Shown here: positions 34,171-44,777 of the stretch, one piece after another
Numbering within the stretch: the stretch's first letter is position 1
Layout of the letters: every line of letters starts with the position of its first letter
From: Cellvibrio sp.
Lineage (GTDB): Bacteria; Pseudomonadota; Gammaproteobacteria; Pseudomonadales; Cellvibrionaceae
Assembly (NCBI GenBank): GCA_016712405.1
Contig: JADJRD010000014.1
Location: 806,001-870,000, forward strand
Length of the DNA: 64,000 nt
Direction: 5' to 3'
Translations under genes and position numbers: made by a program
Notes under the pieces: generated by a model
Told to the model about the DNA's origin: nothing
The model's database searches: none
What the model saw: the letters and a program-made list of their open reading frames with translations, nothing else

Positions 34171-34904
34171 ATAATCACTGTAGTTTTTTTCTCTGCAGAT
34201 TTTTTGGGCGCAGCTGATTGTGGACGCGGTTTGTTAGCTGGCTTTGGCCCTAGCCCTGTTGTTTTTGGATCATTGCTGTCTGTTTTTGGGGGTGTATGGC
34301 GATTCTGCATCGGCCGATTATTTCCGGGTCGATTGGGTCTCGCGCCCGGAGCATTCGCCGGCAAATTAATGGCCTCCACTTTATATTTTCCTGGTTCAAT
34401 GCCTTCCAGCGTCCAGTTGCCAATTTTCACTCGAACCAAGCGTAAAGTAGGGTGCCCTACGGCAGCGGTCATGCGGCGAATTTGTCGATTTTTTCCTTCG
34501 CTAATCACAATTTCAATCCATTGTGTTGGAATATTCTGGCGGCTACGTATGGGTGGATCGCGCTCCCATAATTTAGGCGCTGCAATTAATCGTGCTTCTG
34601 CCGGCTGTGTCATGCCATCATTCAATTCCACTCCCTGACGTAATTTAGTTAAAGCATAACTATTCGGTGCGCCCTCAACCTGTACCCAGTAAGTTTTAGG
34701 CAATTTGTGCGCGGGATGTGCAATATGATGCTGAACTTGGCCGTCATCCGTCAGCAGTAACAAACCTTCCGAATCATGATCCAGTCGTCCGGCCGGATAA
34801 ACATGCGGAATCTTGATATATTCTTTCAAGGTAGGGCGATTTTCCTCACTTGTAAATTGAGAAAGCACGCCAAAGGGTTTGTTAAACAGAATGATTGACG
34901 CCAT
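34143..34904 (-). CDS. rluE: 23S rRNA pseudouridine(2457) synthase RluE, with long basic tail
   Basis: RluE converts U2457 of 23S rRNA to pseudouridine. The catalytic domain covers residues 1-185: ILFNKPFGVLSQFT at the start, catalytic Asp in PAGRLDHDSEGLLLLT (about 36-51), and EGKNRQIRRMTAAVGHPTLRL (about 134-154). There is no S4 domain, as in other RluE proteins. After residue about 188 comes an unusual tail of about 65 residues rich in Pro, Asn, Lys and Arg (for example ARPNRPGNNRPMQNRHTPPK), probably disordered and RNA-binding. The tail's last codons are antisense to the end of the HD-GYP gene. Confidence 0.9.
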   Translation of the reverse strand: MASIILFNKPFGVLSQFTSEENRPTLKEYIKIPHVYPAGRLDHDSEGLLLLTDDGQVQHHIAHPAHKLPKTYWVQVEGAPNSYALTKLRQGVELNDGMTQPAEARLIAAPKLWERDPPIRSRQNIPTQWIEIVISEGKNRQIRRMTAAVGHPTLRLVRVKIGNWTLEGIEPGKYKVEAINLPANAPGARPNRPGNNRPMQNRHTPPKTDSNDPKTTGLGPKPANKPRPQSAAPKKSAEKKTTVIIQKPKPRSL

Positions 34905-35022
34905 ATTAAAAACAGATCGCTAGAAAATAAGAAAGGTGATTTTACCTGACTTGACTAGGAATACCATGACTGGGTTAATAATCGGGCGTGGTTAAGGTGT
35001 TTTCATATTGGGAGTTAGATGT

Positions 35023-36254
35023 ATGCAGTTTCGATATGCCATTGAGGCTCGATGGCAACCCGTTATCGATGTTTTTTTAGAAAATCAGTCGCAGGGTGAT
35101 GATGGTTCGGCTTTGGCTTTGGTGGTTCAGGGTGAATTGGTTGTTAATCTTGCAGCGGGTGTTGGGCAAAATCGCGCGATGGAAATGCAAGATGTCGCTT
35201 GGACAGAAAATACTTTGGTGAATGTATTTTCAGCCAGCAAGGGATTGGTTGCGGTTTGTATTTTGCAATTAATACAACAAGGAAAATTAGAATTGGATAA
35301 ACCTATTGCGGACTATTGGCCAGAGTTTGCTGATACGAATTCGCTTGTTAATTCTTTATGGGATAAAAAAACGATCAGTTTGCGAGAGGTATTAAGTCAT
35401 CGCAGTTGCTTGTCAGCTTTTCATCCTGTTATTCCACAACAACAGATTTTTGATTGGTCGCTAATGACCAGCGCCGTTGCGCAAGATGAGCCTTGGTGGC
35501 GACCGGGTGAAGCCCAGGGTTATTCTCCATTTATTTATGGATGGATATTGGGTGAATTAATCCGTCGAGTCACGGGCTTGAGTAACCTGAATGATTATTT
35601 TCAAGAGCAGGTTGCAAAACCACTTGGTATTGATTGCTATTTTGGCGTGCCTGAAAAAAGCTGTCGGAAATTGTGGATACAAAACCTTTACAAACATCTT
35701 TAACGAAAGCCACTGGGGCAGGCGAATCGAACTCAGATGCCAACAGTGCTGCGTTGGGAAAAATTATGAAGGCTGATCCGCGTGGTGTGACCAATCGAGC
35801 TTTCTCCAATCCTATTAGTTTGATGACATCAACCAATAGTGTGGCATGGAGGCAAGCGCAAATTCCCGCTGCGAATGCACATACCAATGCAGTAGGCTTG
35901 GCCAAAATTTACGGTGACTTGGCCTCGCCCTCTGGTCGTTTGCTGGATCAAACTACCCTGCCATTATGTTGGCAAGAACAAACCTATGAAACCGATAGAG
36001 TATTAGGCTTACCTTTACGTTTTTCTTGTGGATTTATGTTATCGCAGGCGCATCGAGAGGATTGTCGATATGGTCGTGGCACGCAGGCATTTGGGCATCC
36101 AGGTGCGGGAGGTTCATTGGGTTTCGCAGACCCGGATTATCAGTTGGGTTTTGGTTATGTCAGCCAACGCATGGGGCAAAGTCTATTAATTGATGCGCGG
36201 GTTATTCGTTTGATTGACGCAATTTATTCTGTTTTGGAAGAAAAAAATGAATGA
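35023..36254 (+). pseudogene. Beta-lactamase-like serine hydrolase, one frameshift
   Basis: This is a class C beta-lactamase/esterase-like enzyme (EstB type). The first frame has the SxxK motif in VFSASKGLVAV, HRSCLSAF and the tyrosine motif region PFIYGWILGELIRR, and stops near 35703. The second frame continues with TKPLQTSLTKATG to GRGTQAFGHPGAGGSLGF at the end, which carries the third motif (HPGAGG). Adding one A to the A6 run at 35654-35659 gives VPEKKLSEIVDTKPLQ and one protein of about 410 residues. ATG 35023 follows GGGAG. Its end overlaps slyX by eight bases. The break looks like a homopolymer error. Confidence 0.82.
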
Positions 36255-36462
36255 GCAAAAAGATATTATCGATCTGCAAACGCGAGTAGCTTATCAAGAA
36301 GATTTGTTAACAGAGTTAAATCAAATTGTGACAAAACAAGATGCTGAAATTTTGACGTTGAAACTACAGGTTAAACGTCTTGCACAGCGAATTGAGGATA
36401 TTTTGACGGCCTCTAATGCCCAGCAAGTTGATATCAGCGACGAGCGCCCACCACATTATTAG
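36247..36462 (+). CDS. slyX: SlyX family protein
   Basis: The 71-residue protein is a coiled coil (residues about 5-50) with the family pattern IDLQTRVAYQEDLLTELN near the start and the hallmark C-terminal PPHY. The function is unknown. The ATG overlaps the end of the hydrolase gene (ATGAATGA), implying coupling. After its stop codon the sequence changes abruptly to the anomalous G/C block. Confidence 0.9.
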   Translation: MNEQKDIIDLQTRVAYQEDLLTELNQIVTKQDAEILTLKLQVKRLAQRIEDILTASNAQQVDISDERPPHY

Positions 36463-36477
36463 TAAAATTTTTTGTAT

Positions 36478-37930
36478 ATGGCAAGACACCCGCCCGGTAA
36501 ACCCCCCTTACCTCCCAAACAAAAAAAAAAAAAAAGCAAACCAACACACTAAAAGAAAGGGAAACCGCCCTAAACCCCACCCCCCCGGCGCGGGGGGGCC
36601 CTTCCCGGGCCAACCCCCCCCCCCCCCCAAACGCGAACCCCCGCCCTTCCCCGCCCCCCGGCCCCCCCCCCCCACCACCCCCCCCCCCCCGCCCGGCCGG
36701 CCGGGCGCAAAACCCGGGGCGGCGCCCTTCCCACCGGGGGGCCCCGCTGTTTCCCGCCCTTGGCGCCCCCCCGGCACGCCCTCCCGCCTTTTTCCCGGGC
36801 TCCAGCTTTGAAAAAGCCGGGACCCAGGTCCAGGCGACGCGGGCCGCGGACGCGGGGGGGGAGGCCTCCCGCCCACCTTTCCCCCGGCGGGCGCGGCCCC
36901 CCCCCCCCCTTTCCCCCCCAGGCGGGGCCCGGCCCGGGGGCGCGGGCGCGGCGGCGGGGGGCGTCGCAGCGCCTGCGCCCCGAAGGCAAAAAAAAGCCCC
37001 CCCCCCCCCCCGCTGGCAGGGGGACCCACCCCCCGCCCCGCGGGGCGCCCCGCCGGGGGGCCCCCCCGCGCCCCCGGCCCCCCGCCCCCCCTGGGCGGCC
37101 CCCAGCCGGCCGCCGCGGGGGCCGCCCCCCCCCCCGGGACGCCTGGCCCAGCCGAAAACAACCAAGGGGGGGCGCCCCCGCGCAGAAGGGAAAAGGGGCG
37201 CCAGGCCGGGGGGGGCCCGCCCCGCGCACCGGGGGGGGCGGGGAGGGGGGGGAGCGCCCCCCCGGCGCGCCCACGGGGGGGCCGGGGACCCCCGTCACCG
37301 GGGGGGAAAAAGGGGCCCCGGCGCACCGCCCGCGGGGTCTCGCCGGGGGAAAAACCGCCCCCGCCGCCCCCCCGCCCCAGCGGGGCAGCAAGGCAAAGCG
37401 CACGCGCCCCCGCCCCGGGGCCCCGGGGGGGGGGGAAAGGACGCACGCCCTTCCCCGGCGGCGGCGGGGGGCCGGGCGCGGCCGCCCCCCACCCCGCCCC
37501 CGCGCGGGGGGCCCCCCCGGGGGCCCCCCGCGGCATCCCCCCCGGGGCGGGCCGGGGCGCCCCCCCCCGCGCCCCCCTGCCCGGCGCTCACCGGGGGCCC
37601 CGCCGCCACCCCAGAACGCCCGTTCCGCGAACGGGGCCAGGGGGGGGCCACAAAGGGCCCGTCCGCGAAACGCGACAGGGACGGGGCGGGGGGGGCGGGA
37701 CCAGGAGGAGAAAAAACCCGGCCGCGCCGGGGGCCCGAATTCGGGGCGGGGGACCGGGGCCCCCGCACCCGGGAGGAACTGCCAAGGAAGGGGGGGGGGC
37801 GGCGCCAGCCTCGGGGGCGGGGGCGGGTTTCACTCCGCCGGGGGCCGGCCCGGCGGGGGCTCCGCGGTCCCGGCCCCTGGGCGGGGGCGCGCGGCCGGCG
37901 GGGGGGGGGAAGGGGGGGGTTGCGGGTAGA
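36478..37930. other. Extreme G/C low-complexity block, probable assembly artefact
   Basis: About 1.45 kb consist mainly of runs of C and G of 4-14 bases, with short A-runs. The left half is C-rich and the right half G-rich, with the switch near 37150. Flanking DNA is ordinary (about 42% G+C) on both sides and changes abruptly. Long open frames exist on both strands only because stop codons are rare in such DNA; their products are Pro/Gly/Arg/Ala strings with no domain. I report no gene here. True biological sequence of this kind would be exceptional. Confidence 0.8.
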
Positions 37931-37966
37931 TAGGATCAAGAGCTAGACTCAAGCTAGGAAAGCTCA

Positions 37967-39760
37967 TTGAATGAACCTATGCATCGTAAAAATCCACCTC
38001 ATTTAAAAGTTGCTCAGGGCAACTCAGTATTACATCAAACAGATGAGTCTGTATTGAGGGTGTTGTCTGATTTGAGTTCAGACGCAGTTTGGTGTTACGA
38101 CATGTCCCCGCCGATTGATATTCAATTGCCGGTGGAATTGCAAATAGACGCCATCGAAAAAAATGCCCGTTTAACTGAAGCCAACAAAATACTCTTGAGT
38201 ATGTTGGGAGTCATGGATCTATCGGAAATTCTGGGTATGGGGTTGCGTGACAGTGGTTCACGACATTATGTTTTGGATCTTGATGAGTTCGTCAAAAAAA
38301 ATTACCGATTAATTGATTACGACATTATTCGACAAGATGATAATGGAAAAGAATTTTATTTTCAGATTTCTTGTGCAGGTATTGTAGAAAATAATCATCT
38401 AACTCGAGTATGGGGAACTACAAAAGATATCACCGCTAGAAAACGCTACGAAGAGCGATTGTATTATCATTTTTATCATGATGTATTAACCGGGTTGCCC
38501 AATCGGGAAAAATTATATCTTGAGATGGAAAATTGTTTTGCGCATCGTCATGAAGATCAAATCAGTGCATTGATGTTATTGGATATAGATAGATTTAAAG
38601 AAATCAATGACACACTGGGGCACAAAACGGGTGATCATCTATTAAAAAAAATGGGACCCAGGCTTACCGCTGAAATTGTAGATTCGCAGGGAGTGGTGGC
38701 TCGTTTGGGTGGTGATGAATTTGCAATTTTTTTACCGCGCATTCGCAGCCCGCATCAATCCGTTATTATCGCGCACCGATTAACGGATGCGCTGACCCAA
38801 GAATTTGATCTCGATGGTTTTTGTACAGAAATATCGGTCAGTATTGGCATTGCTATATCACCTACCCAAGCTCAAGATCAGCACGCTTTAATGCGATTCG
38901 CTGATATCGCTATGTACCACGCCAAATCGCAGATGATGGGCTATGCCATTTACAGCACGGAGATTGATCCGCATTCGCAAAAGCGTTTAACCATGATTGG
39001 TGAGTTAGGGCGTGCCATTCGGGAAAATCAATTGTGTTTGTATTACCAACCCAAAGTGTTGCTGGATGAAAAACGTTGTTATGGATTTGAAGCATTAATT
39101 CGATGGATTCATCCGGAACTGGGGTTTGTACCGCCCAATGATTTTATTCCAATTGCGGAAATGACCAGTATGATTCATCCATTAACGGCATGGGTGGTCG
39201 AAAACGCAATCGCACAAGCCAAACAATGGCAGATGCAAGACCTGGATTTATCGGTAGCGGTGAACTTATCTGCACGAAATTTAATGGATGAAAATATTCC
39301 AAAAATGGTGGCGCGATTATTAAATCAATATCAATTGCCTGCTGAACGATTGGAGTTGGAAATTACCGAAAGTGCAATTATGACTGACCCCACACGAGCA
39401 ATGCGGATTTTGGATCAGTTGCATGAGCTGGGTGTGCTGTTGTCAATTGATGATTTTGGTACTGGTTATTCGTCGCTTGCTTATTTGAAACGTTTGCCTG
39501 TACACACCTTAAAAATTGATAATTCGTTTGTGCGGAATATGTTGGGCGATCGGCAAGATGAAATTATTGTTCACTCAACCATTAATCTAGCGCATAACTT
39601 AGGTCTAAAAGTTGTTGCTGAAGGTGTTGAAAACGAAGAGTTACTGGAGGCTTTGAATCAGTTGGGGTGCGATGAAGCACAGGGCTATTTTATTGCGCGC
39701 CCTATGCCCATATTGCATTTGGATGAGTGGTTGTTAAATAGCGAGTGGTTTTCAAATTAG
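37967..39760 (+). CDS. PAS-GGDEF-EAL cyclic-di-GMP signalling protein
   Basis: This 597-residue soluble protein has PAS domain (about 20-150, ending TRVWGTTKDITARKRYEE), GGDEF domain (GGDEF intact at 248-252, RLGGDEFAIF) and EAL domain (E375-A376-L377 in YGFEALIRWIHPELG, plus LEITESAIM and DDFGTGYSSLAYL). All catalytic signatures are present, so it may be bifunctional. Which activity dominates is unknown. TTG 37967 has AGGAAAG six bases upstream; ATG 37979 is the alternative. The true upstream region is lost in the anomalous block. It overlaps bepA's end by four bases. Confidence 0.9.
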   Translation: MNEPMHRKNPPHLKVAQGNSVLHQTDESVLRVLSDLSSDAVWCYDMSPPIDIQLPVELQIDAIEKNARLTEANKILLSMLGVMDLSEILGMGLRDSGSRHYVLDLDEFVKKNYRLIDYDIIRQDDNGKEFYFQISCAGIVENNHLTRVWGTTKDITARKRYEERLYYHFYHDVLTGLPNREKLYLEMENCFAHRHEDQISALMLLDIDRFKEINDTLGHKTGDHLLKKMGPRLTAEIVDSQGVVARLGGDEFAIFLPRIRSPHQSVIIAHRLTDALTQEFDLDGFCTEISVSIGIAISPTQAQDQHALMRFADIAMYHAKSQMMGYAIYSTEIDPHSQKRLTMIGELGRAIRENQLCLYYQPKVLLDEKRCYGFEALIRWIHPELGFVPPNDFIPIAEMTSMIHPLTAWVVENAIAQAKQWQMQDLDLSVAVNLSARNLMDENIPKMVARLLNQYQLPAERLELEITESAIMTDPTRAMRILDQLHELGVLLSIDDFGTGYSSLAYLKRLPVHTLKIDNSFVRNMLGDRQDEIIVHSTINLAHNLGLKVVAEGVENEELLEALNQLGCDEAQGYFIARPMPILHLDEWLLNSEWFSN

Positions 39761-41214
39761 AATTGACGCGTCAACATTTGAGCTTCAACGTATTTTAATT
39801 TCTCCTCAACAATCGCCGTTCTATATTGATTTCCTTGTGTATATTTCAACGCATGACGCAACTGAATAGCGGCACGATCATAAACACCATTTAAAATAAA
39901 ATATTCTGCACGAGCTTCATGTACACCTAAAATATTGCCATCCAGTCCATAAATTTCAGCTAACAAATACCAAATATAATCATCTTTATTGCGTTTGCGA
40001 GAATAGGGTTCCAATAAACCGATAGCGTCTTTATACAATCCTGATTTCATCAAGGCTTCTGCTTTGCGAATGATGAGTGGATAATTTTGTGGGTTTTCTT
40101 TTAATTGGTTATCTAAAATCGCTAAGCCATCTTTGAATCGTTCTGCGGCAATTTCAATATCCGCTCGCATAATCTGATAAGTAATTCGTGAGGGGTCTTT
40201 TTCCATTAAGGGTATTATGGCTTCACGTGCGGCATCAAATTGACTGGCTTTGGAGAGGGCTAATACCAAACCGTAACGACTGGCGTCTAATGAATCTGTT
40301 TCTTTTTCCAGCTCACTTTTAAATACTTTAACCGCAGCTTGAGGTGTTTCTTCCTGGTCAACTCTTATGCGGGTGCGCATAAGCTTGAACTCAAGGTTAT
40401 CGTCCTGGGGTTTTTTAGGGTATTTCATAGCGCGATTACGGGCATCGGCTACACGAGTTTCGGTCATGGGATGAGTTAACAAATATTCTGGCGGACGACG
40501 GGTAAAACGGGCAGCGGCGAGCATTTCTTCAAACATATCGCCAGCAGCGTAAGGGTCGAGGCCGGCCTTCACCATAGTCTCAAAACCTATTCGATCAGCT
40601 TCTTGTTCATTGTGTCGACTAAAGCTCATACGAGCCTGAAGTGCTGCTGCCTGAGTTGCCATAATAGCGGCCATGCCACCATCACCTTGACTGTTGGAGG
40701 CCAGCACCAAACCCGCCAGAATACCGGCCAGGGTTGGCAGCATCATTTTCTTTTCTTGTTCCAATTGACGGGCGAAGTGGCGCTGACTCAAGTGACCCAA
40801 TTCGTGGCTGATCACGGCTGCCAATTGATTTTCGGTTTTGGCATATTTTAGAAGGCCAGTGTTGATACCCATTACGCCACCGGGTACTGCAAAGGCGTTG
40901 AGATTCGGGTTCTCAACAACTACCAGTTGTACTCGCTTATCCTCCAGTTGACTGTATGGCGATAAACGATTGATTAAGTTTTCCAGATAGTCGATGAGTA
41001 AAGGGTCGGAAGAGGTAGGGGCTTGGGCGCGAAAGGCGCGTAACCATTGTTCGCCGAGAACTTTTTCTTGGTCTGGAGAGATGGTGACAGAGCTGGTATC
41101 CCCTAAAGTGGGCAATTCAACATCATCCGCTGTACAAAATTGACCCAAGCCCATCAGTGTGATCAAGGACAGGGCTTTGGTTAATAATTGGGGAAAGTCA
41201 CGAAAAATCAACAC
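39757..41214 (-). CDS. bepA: M48 metalloprotease/chaperone, BepA (YfgC)-like
   Basis: BepA helps assemble or degrade outer-membrane proteins such as LptD in the periplasm. From GTG 41214 the protein has 485 residues: a signal peptide (LTKALSLITLMGLGQFCTA), an M48 peptidase domain with zinc motif H137-E-L-G-H141 (ISHELGHLSQRH) and a further glutamate in HNEQEADRIGF, then four or five TPR repeats (about 290-485). An open frame extends to 41292 but the upstream residues do not look like a signal sequence start. A tusA-like gene is divergent, as in Pseudomonas (PA1005-PA1006). Confidence 0.85.
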   Translation of the reverse strand: MLIFRDFPQLLTKALSLITLMGLGQFCTADDVELPTLGDTSSVTISPDQEKVLGEQWLRAFRAQAPTSSDPLLIDYLENLINRLSPYSQLEDKRVQLVVVENPNLNAFAVPGGVMGINTGLLKYAKTENQLAAVISHELGHLSQRHFARQLEQEKKMMLPTLAGILAGLVLASNSQGDGGMAAIMATQAAALQARMSFSRHNEQEADRIGFETMVKAGLDPYAAGDMFEEMLAAARFTRRPPEYLLTHPMTETRVADARNRAMKYPKKPQDDNLEFKLMRTRIRVDQEETPQAAVKVFKSELEKETDSLDASRYGLVLALSKASQFDAAREAIIPLMEKDPSRITYQIMRADIEIAAERFKDGLAILDNQLKENPQNYPLIIRKAEALMKSGLYKDAIGLLEPYSRKRNKDDYIWYLLAEIYGLDGNILGVHEARAEYFILNGVYDRAAIQLRHALKYTQGNQYRTAIVEEKLKYVEAQMLTRQF

Positions 41215-41410
41215 CTTAAATATCAACCTCTTTATTTGCTCGCTGGGTGGGGCAGAATTTTTTACAAAAATCGGAAAAAAACAGGCAATCACTCTAGCCT
41301 TTTTGTGCCCTAAAGACTAGGTTATGCACCTCATCGTTGGGCGTCAGTTTCAACTAGACCCTTCATCTTTAATTGGGTTCAATGATTCACATCTCTAGGT
41401 GCCAGACCGC

Positions 41411-41668
41411 ATGCAAATAATGGGTTCTGTTTCAGCAAAAGAAAATCATGTTCAGGAGTTAGATGCTCGGGGATTGGCTTGTCCTTTACCTTTATTGAAG
41501 GCAAAACAGCATCTGCACAAAATGGTGTCTGGTGAATGTTTGCGGGTGTTAGCGACTGATCAGGGATCTGTTCGTGACTTTAGAGCTTTTGCAGACATAA
41601 GTGGTCATCAATTAATTGAACAAACCCAGCAATTGGATGTGTATGTTCATGTGTTGCGAAAGAGCTGA
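41411..41668 (+). CDS. TusA-family sulfurtransferase-like protein
   Basis: The protein (85 aa from ATG 41411) has the TusA signature DARGLACPLPLLKAK with the conserved Cys-Pro pair. The conserved cysteine can carry persulfide sulfur. In Pseudomonas the equivalent next to the M48 peptidase (PA1006) acts in molybdenum cofactor metabolism; here that is inference. ATG 41411 is chosen since AGGTG lies eight bases before it; GTG 41399 in frame is the alternative. The M16 peptidase gene begins three bases after its stop. Confidence 0.85.
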   Translation: MQIMGSVSAKENHVQELDARGLACPLPLLKAKQHLHKMVSGECLRVLATDQGSVRDFRAFADISGHQLIEQTQQLDVYVHVLRKS

Positions 41669-41671
41669 AAC

Positions 41672-44585
41672 ATGAAGCGCCGGTTAGTGTTACGCATTCT
41701 TACTCTGGTTTTAGTTATGGGTGGCTATCCCATAAAAGCCCAAGAATCTTTGGCTCCAACTACTGAGTCTGAAAAGTCAGAATCTTTTGCTGAGAAAGTG
41801 AATAATGATCTGACGAATTTAATTGGCAGTAGCACCATTCTGATTCCACAAGCTCCTCAACCCATAAAAAGTGATTTGGATGCTCGCGAATATCGCTACC
41901 TGGTTCTTCCTAATCAATTAAAAGTCTTATTAATTTCTGATCCTGAGTCCCAGTCTTCTGCCGCCGCTGTGAATGTCGCAGTCGGTTCTAATCAAAACCC
42001 ACCTGAACGCTTAGGCTTGGCTCATTTTCTTGAGCACATGTTATTTTTAGGTACAGAAAAATATCCATTACCTGGAGAGTATCAACAATATATCGCCCAA
42101 CAAGGGGGTACGCATAACGCATCCACAGCAGCTGAAAACACATTGTTTTATTTTAATGTGAGACATCAAGCGTTTGAGCCGGCTTTGGATAGGTTCTCAC
42201 AATTTTTTATCGCGCCATTATTTAACGAAATTTATGTAGAGCGAGAGCGTCAGGCGGTTCAAGCGGAATTTTCTGCAAAATTAACGGATGATTTTCGTCG
42301 AGAATGGGATGTATTGCGTGAATTGATGAATTCGCAGCATCCCGGTTCGCAGTTTGCGGTGGGAAATAGTCAAACGTTAGCTGATCGGGAAGGTGATCTG
42401 GTTAGAGATGATTTAATTGATTTTTTATCAATCACATTATTCGGCTGAAAAAATGACATTGGTGGTGTTAAGCAATGAACCTCTGTCTCAGTTGGAAACT
42501 TGGGTTTCAGAAAAATTTACGGCAGTTCCAAAACGTGAAATGACCGTAAGTGTTGCGAAATATTCACACATGTTCGCCCCTGACTTTTTACCTGCTACTT
42601 TGGAAATGGTGCCTGAAAAGGATCTGCATCAGCTGGTCTTTAGTTTTCCTGTACCGCAATCCAAAAGTTTACTGATCAATAAGCCATACGACTATCTAGC
42701 GCATTTACTTGGGCATGAAAATCAAGGAAGCCTGATATCCATCTTAAAAAATTTGGGTTGGGCTGAAGCTTTAAATGCTGGTATTGCTTTGCCCAGTCGT
42801 GACGACGCCTTATTTCAAATTAGAATTCAATTGACACCGCTGGGAGTGAAAGCAAAAGATCAAATTACGTCGCTTTTATTTTATGTGATTAAAGAAATTG
42901 AAAAACAAGGAATACAATCCTGGCGATATGATGAGCTTAGGGTTATGAGTGAAAACCAATTTCGTTACGATGAAAAGCTTTCGCCCATTGATACTGTTGC
43001 CTACCTTGCGCAAAACATGCAGGATTTTCCGGTACAAGAAATTTTACGTGGTCGTGGGCGATATGCTGCTTTTGATGAAAAACAAATTGCGCAATGCCTG
43101 AGTTATTTGCGGGCGGACAATATGTTGGTGACCTTAAGCTCTCCCCAGGTCACCCCTTTGCGAATTACTAACCTCTATTCTGTTCCTTTCCTGATTAAAA
43201 GAGATGTTGCGCCGATTTTGGATATAAAAAATAATGTCAAACAGGATTTTATTTTACCAAAACACAATCCTCTTTTGCCTGCCAAGTTAACCGTAAAATC
43301 CAGCTCAATATTGCATCATTCAAAGCCTGTCGATGAGGCGCCTAGTTTAATCATTGAAAAAGATCGTACCCGTATTTGGTATAAACAAGATCAAGAATTT
43401 AATCAGCCCAAAAGTGCCATACATCTTCACCTGTTAGTTCCTCCCGACAATATGAATCCAGAGCGATCGTCATTGCATTATTTATTTGCTGAGTCGATTA
43501 AGAACCAACTTAATGACACTCTGTATTTTGCTCAGCTGGCAGGATTAGAGTTACAACTGACAGCACATGCGCGTGGTATTGATATTTCGGTATTTGGATT
43601 TTCCAATCGACAAAGTTTGTTTTTGAATTATGTAATTGCCGCATTAGGAAAGCCGACAACCAGTAAAAGTGATTTCAATCGACTCAAATCCGAACTTATT
43701 CGTCGTTGGCGTAATGAAGAAAAAGCGCTTCCCTATCAAGTGATGATCAATCAGTTACCATCACTTTTTGTGCGCCCACAATGGTCATCGAGTGAATTGG
43801 CTTCAGCCTTGGAGTTGGTAGACTTTGATCAATTTACGCAGTTTTCACAACAATATTTGTGGGACACAAAAATTGAAGGTCTTATTCATGGCAATTATCT
43901 TCCGCAGGAAGCCATTAAATTATCAGCGATTATTGAACACGGTTTACAAGCGCGGCAAACAGGGCGGAAAGTCTCAGATTCAGTGATGACGATAATGGCC
44001 GATAATCAAGTAAAACCTTGGTTGTATTATCATCCCCTTAAACACACAGATAAGTTGGTTGCTTTATATATTCAGGCGCCTTCATCCACGGATTCAGATG
44101 CGGCAAGAATGTTGTTGTTGCGTCAAATTTTACAGCCTGAATTTTTTCATCAGTTGAGAACTGAAAAACAAATGGGTTACGTGGTGGCTGCTATCCCTTA
44201 TCCAATTAAGCAGATAGAAGGGACTTTGTTTCTGGTGCAGTCACCGAATTATTCAGAGCTCATTATTCAGCAAGCGGTTAATCAATTTTTGGGTGATAAA
44301 ACTGAATTGGTGGCAAAAGAATTTGTGATTCAAAAGGATTCGTTAATCCAGAAATTACAAGAAGCTCCCCGCTCTTTTCGAGAGCAGGATGAGCGTTTTT
44401 GGCAGGCATTATTGCATGAAGACTATAGTTTCGATCGACGTCAGCGTCTTATCGAGGTGCTCAAGCACTTAACGCCAGAAGAATTATTGCAGTATTACAG
44501 TCAGGTTTTTCAGAACCAAAATCGTCGGTTATGGATGGCGACTGCCAATATCAATGCACATCAAAATTTCCAATCCTTCCCTTAA
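41672..44585 (+). pseudogene. M16 (insulinase/pitrilysin) zinc peptidase, one frameshift
   Basis: The product would be a periplasmic zinc peptidase of about 970 residues, the usual pitrilysin size. The first frame has a signal peptide (MKRRLVLRILTLVLVMGG) and the inverted zinc motif H118-FLE-H122 (GLAHFLEHMLFLG). It continues to RDDLIDF and ends about ten codons past the break. The second frame continues YQSHYSAEKMTLVVLS and runs to 44585 with the inactive M16 domains (for example EKQMGYVVAA). Removing one T from the T6 run at 42421-42426 joins them. It is probably a sequencing error. The gene follows tusA by three bases. Confidence 0.85.
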
Positions 44586-44777
44586 AAAGTCAATTCAAAA
44601 TAATTCAGCTGTGTAGGGATTCGTCGAGATTGCGCAACCATTGCAACCTGCATCACAGATTGATAATGCTTCAATCACAAAAACTAAAAATTGTTCATTT
44701 GTGCCTTTTATTGTCAGTGCTCAATTGAGTACTCTCGCCGCTCAAAAAATTAAAACTTACACCGAGCGGTAGCTGTT

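Noticed and set aside
34204..34638. 144-codon open frame antisense to rluE
   Set aside because: RluE is a recognised family in the opposite strand; this frame is its shadow.
36214..36246. Earlier TTG start for slyX
   Set aside because: ATG 36247 matches the family N-terminus and overlaps the upstream stop as coupled genes do.
36416..37939. Several long open frames on both strands (up to 389 codons) in the G/C block
   Set aside because: They overlap on both strands, consist of Pro/Gly/Arg/Ala strings and exist only because stop codons are rare in such DNA.
42417..44585. Second M16 gene starting at 42417
   Set aside because: The frame continues the upstream peptidase after a one-base insertion in T6; it is one gene.
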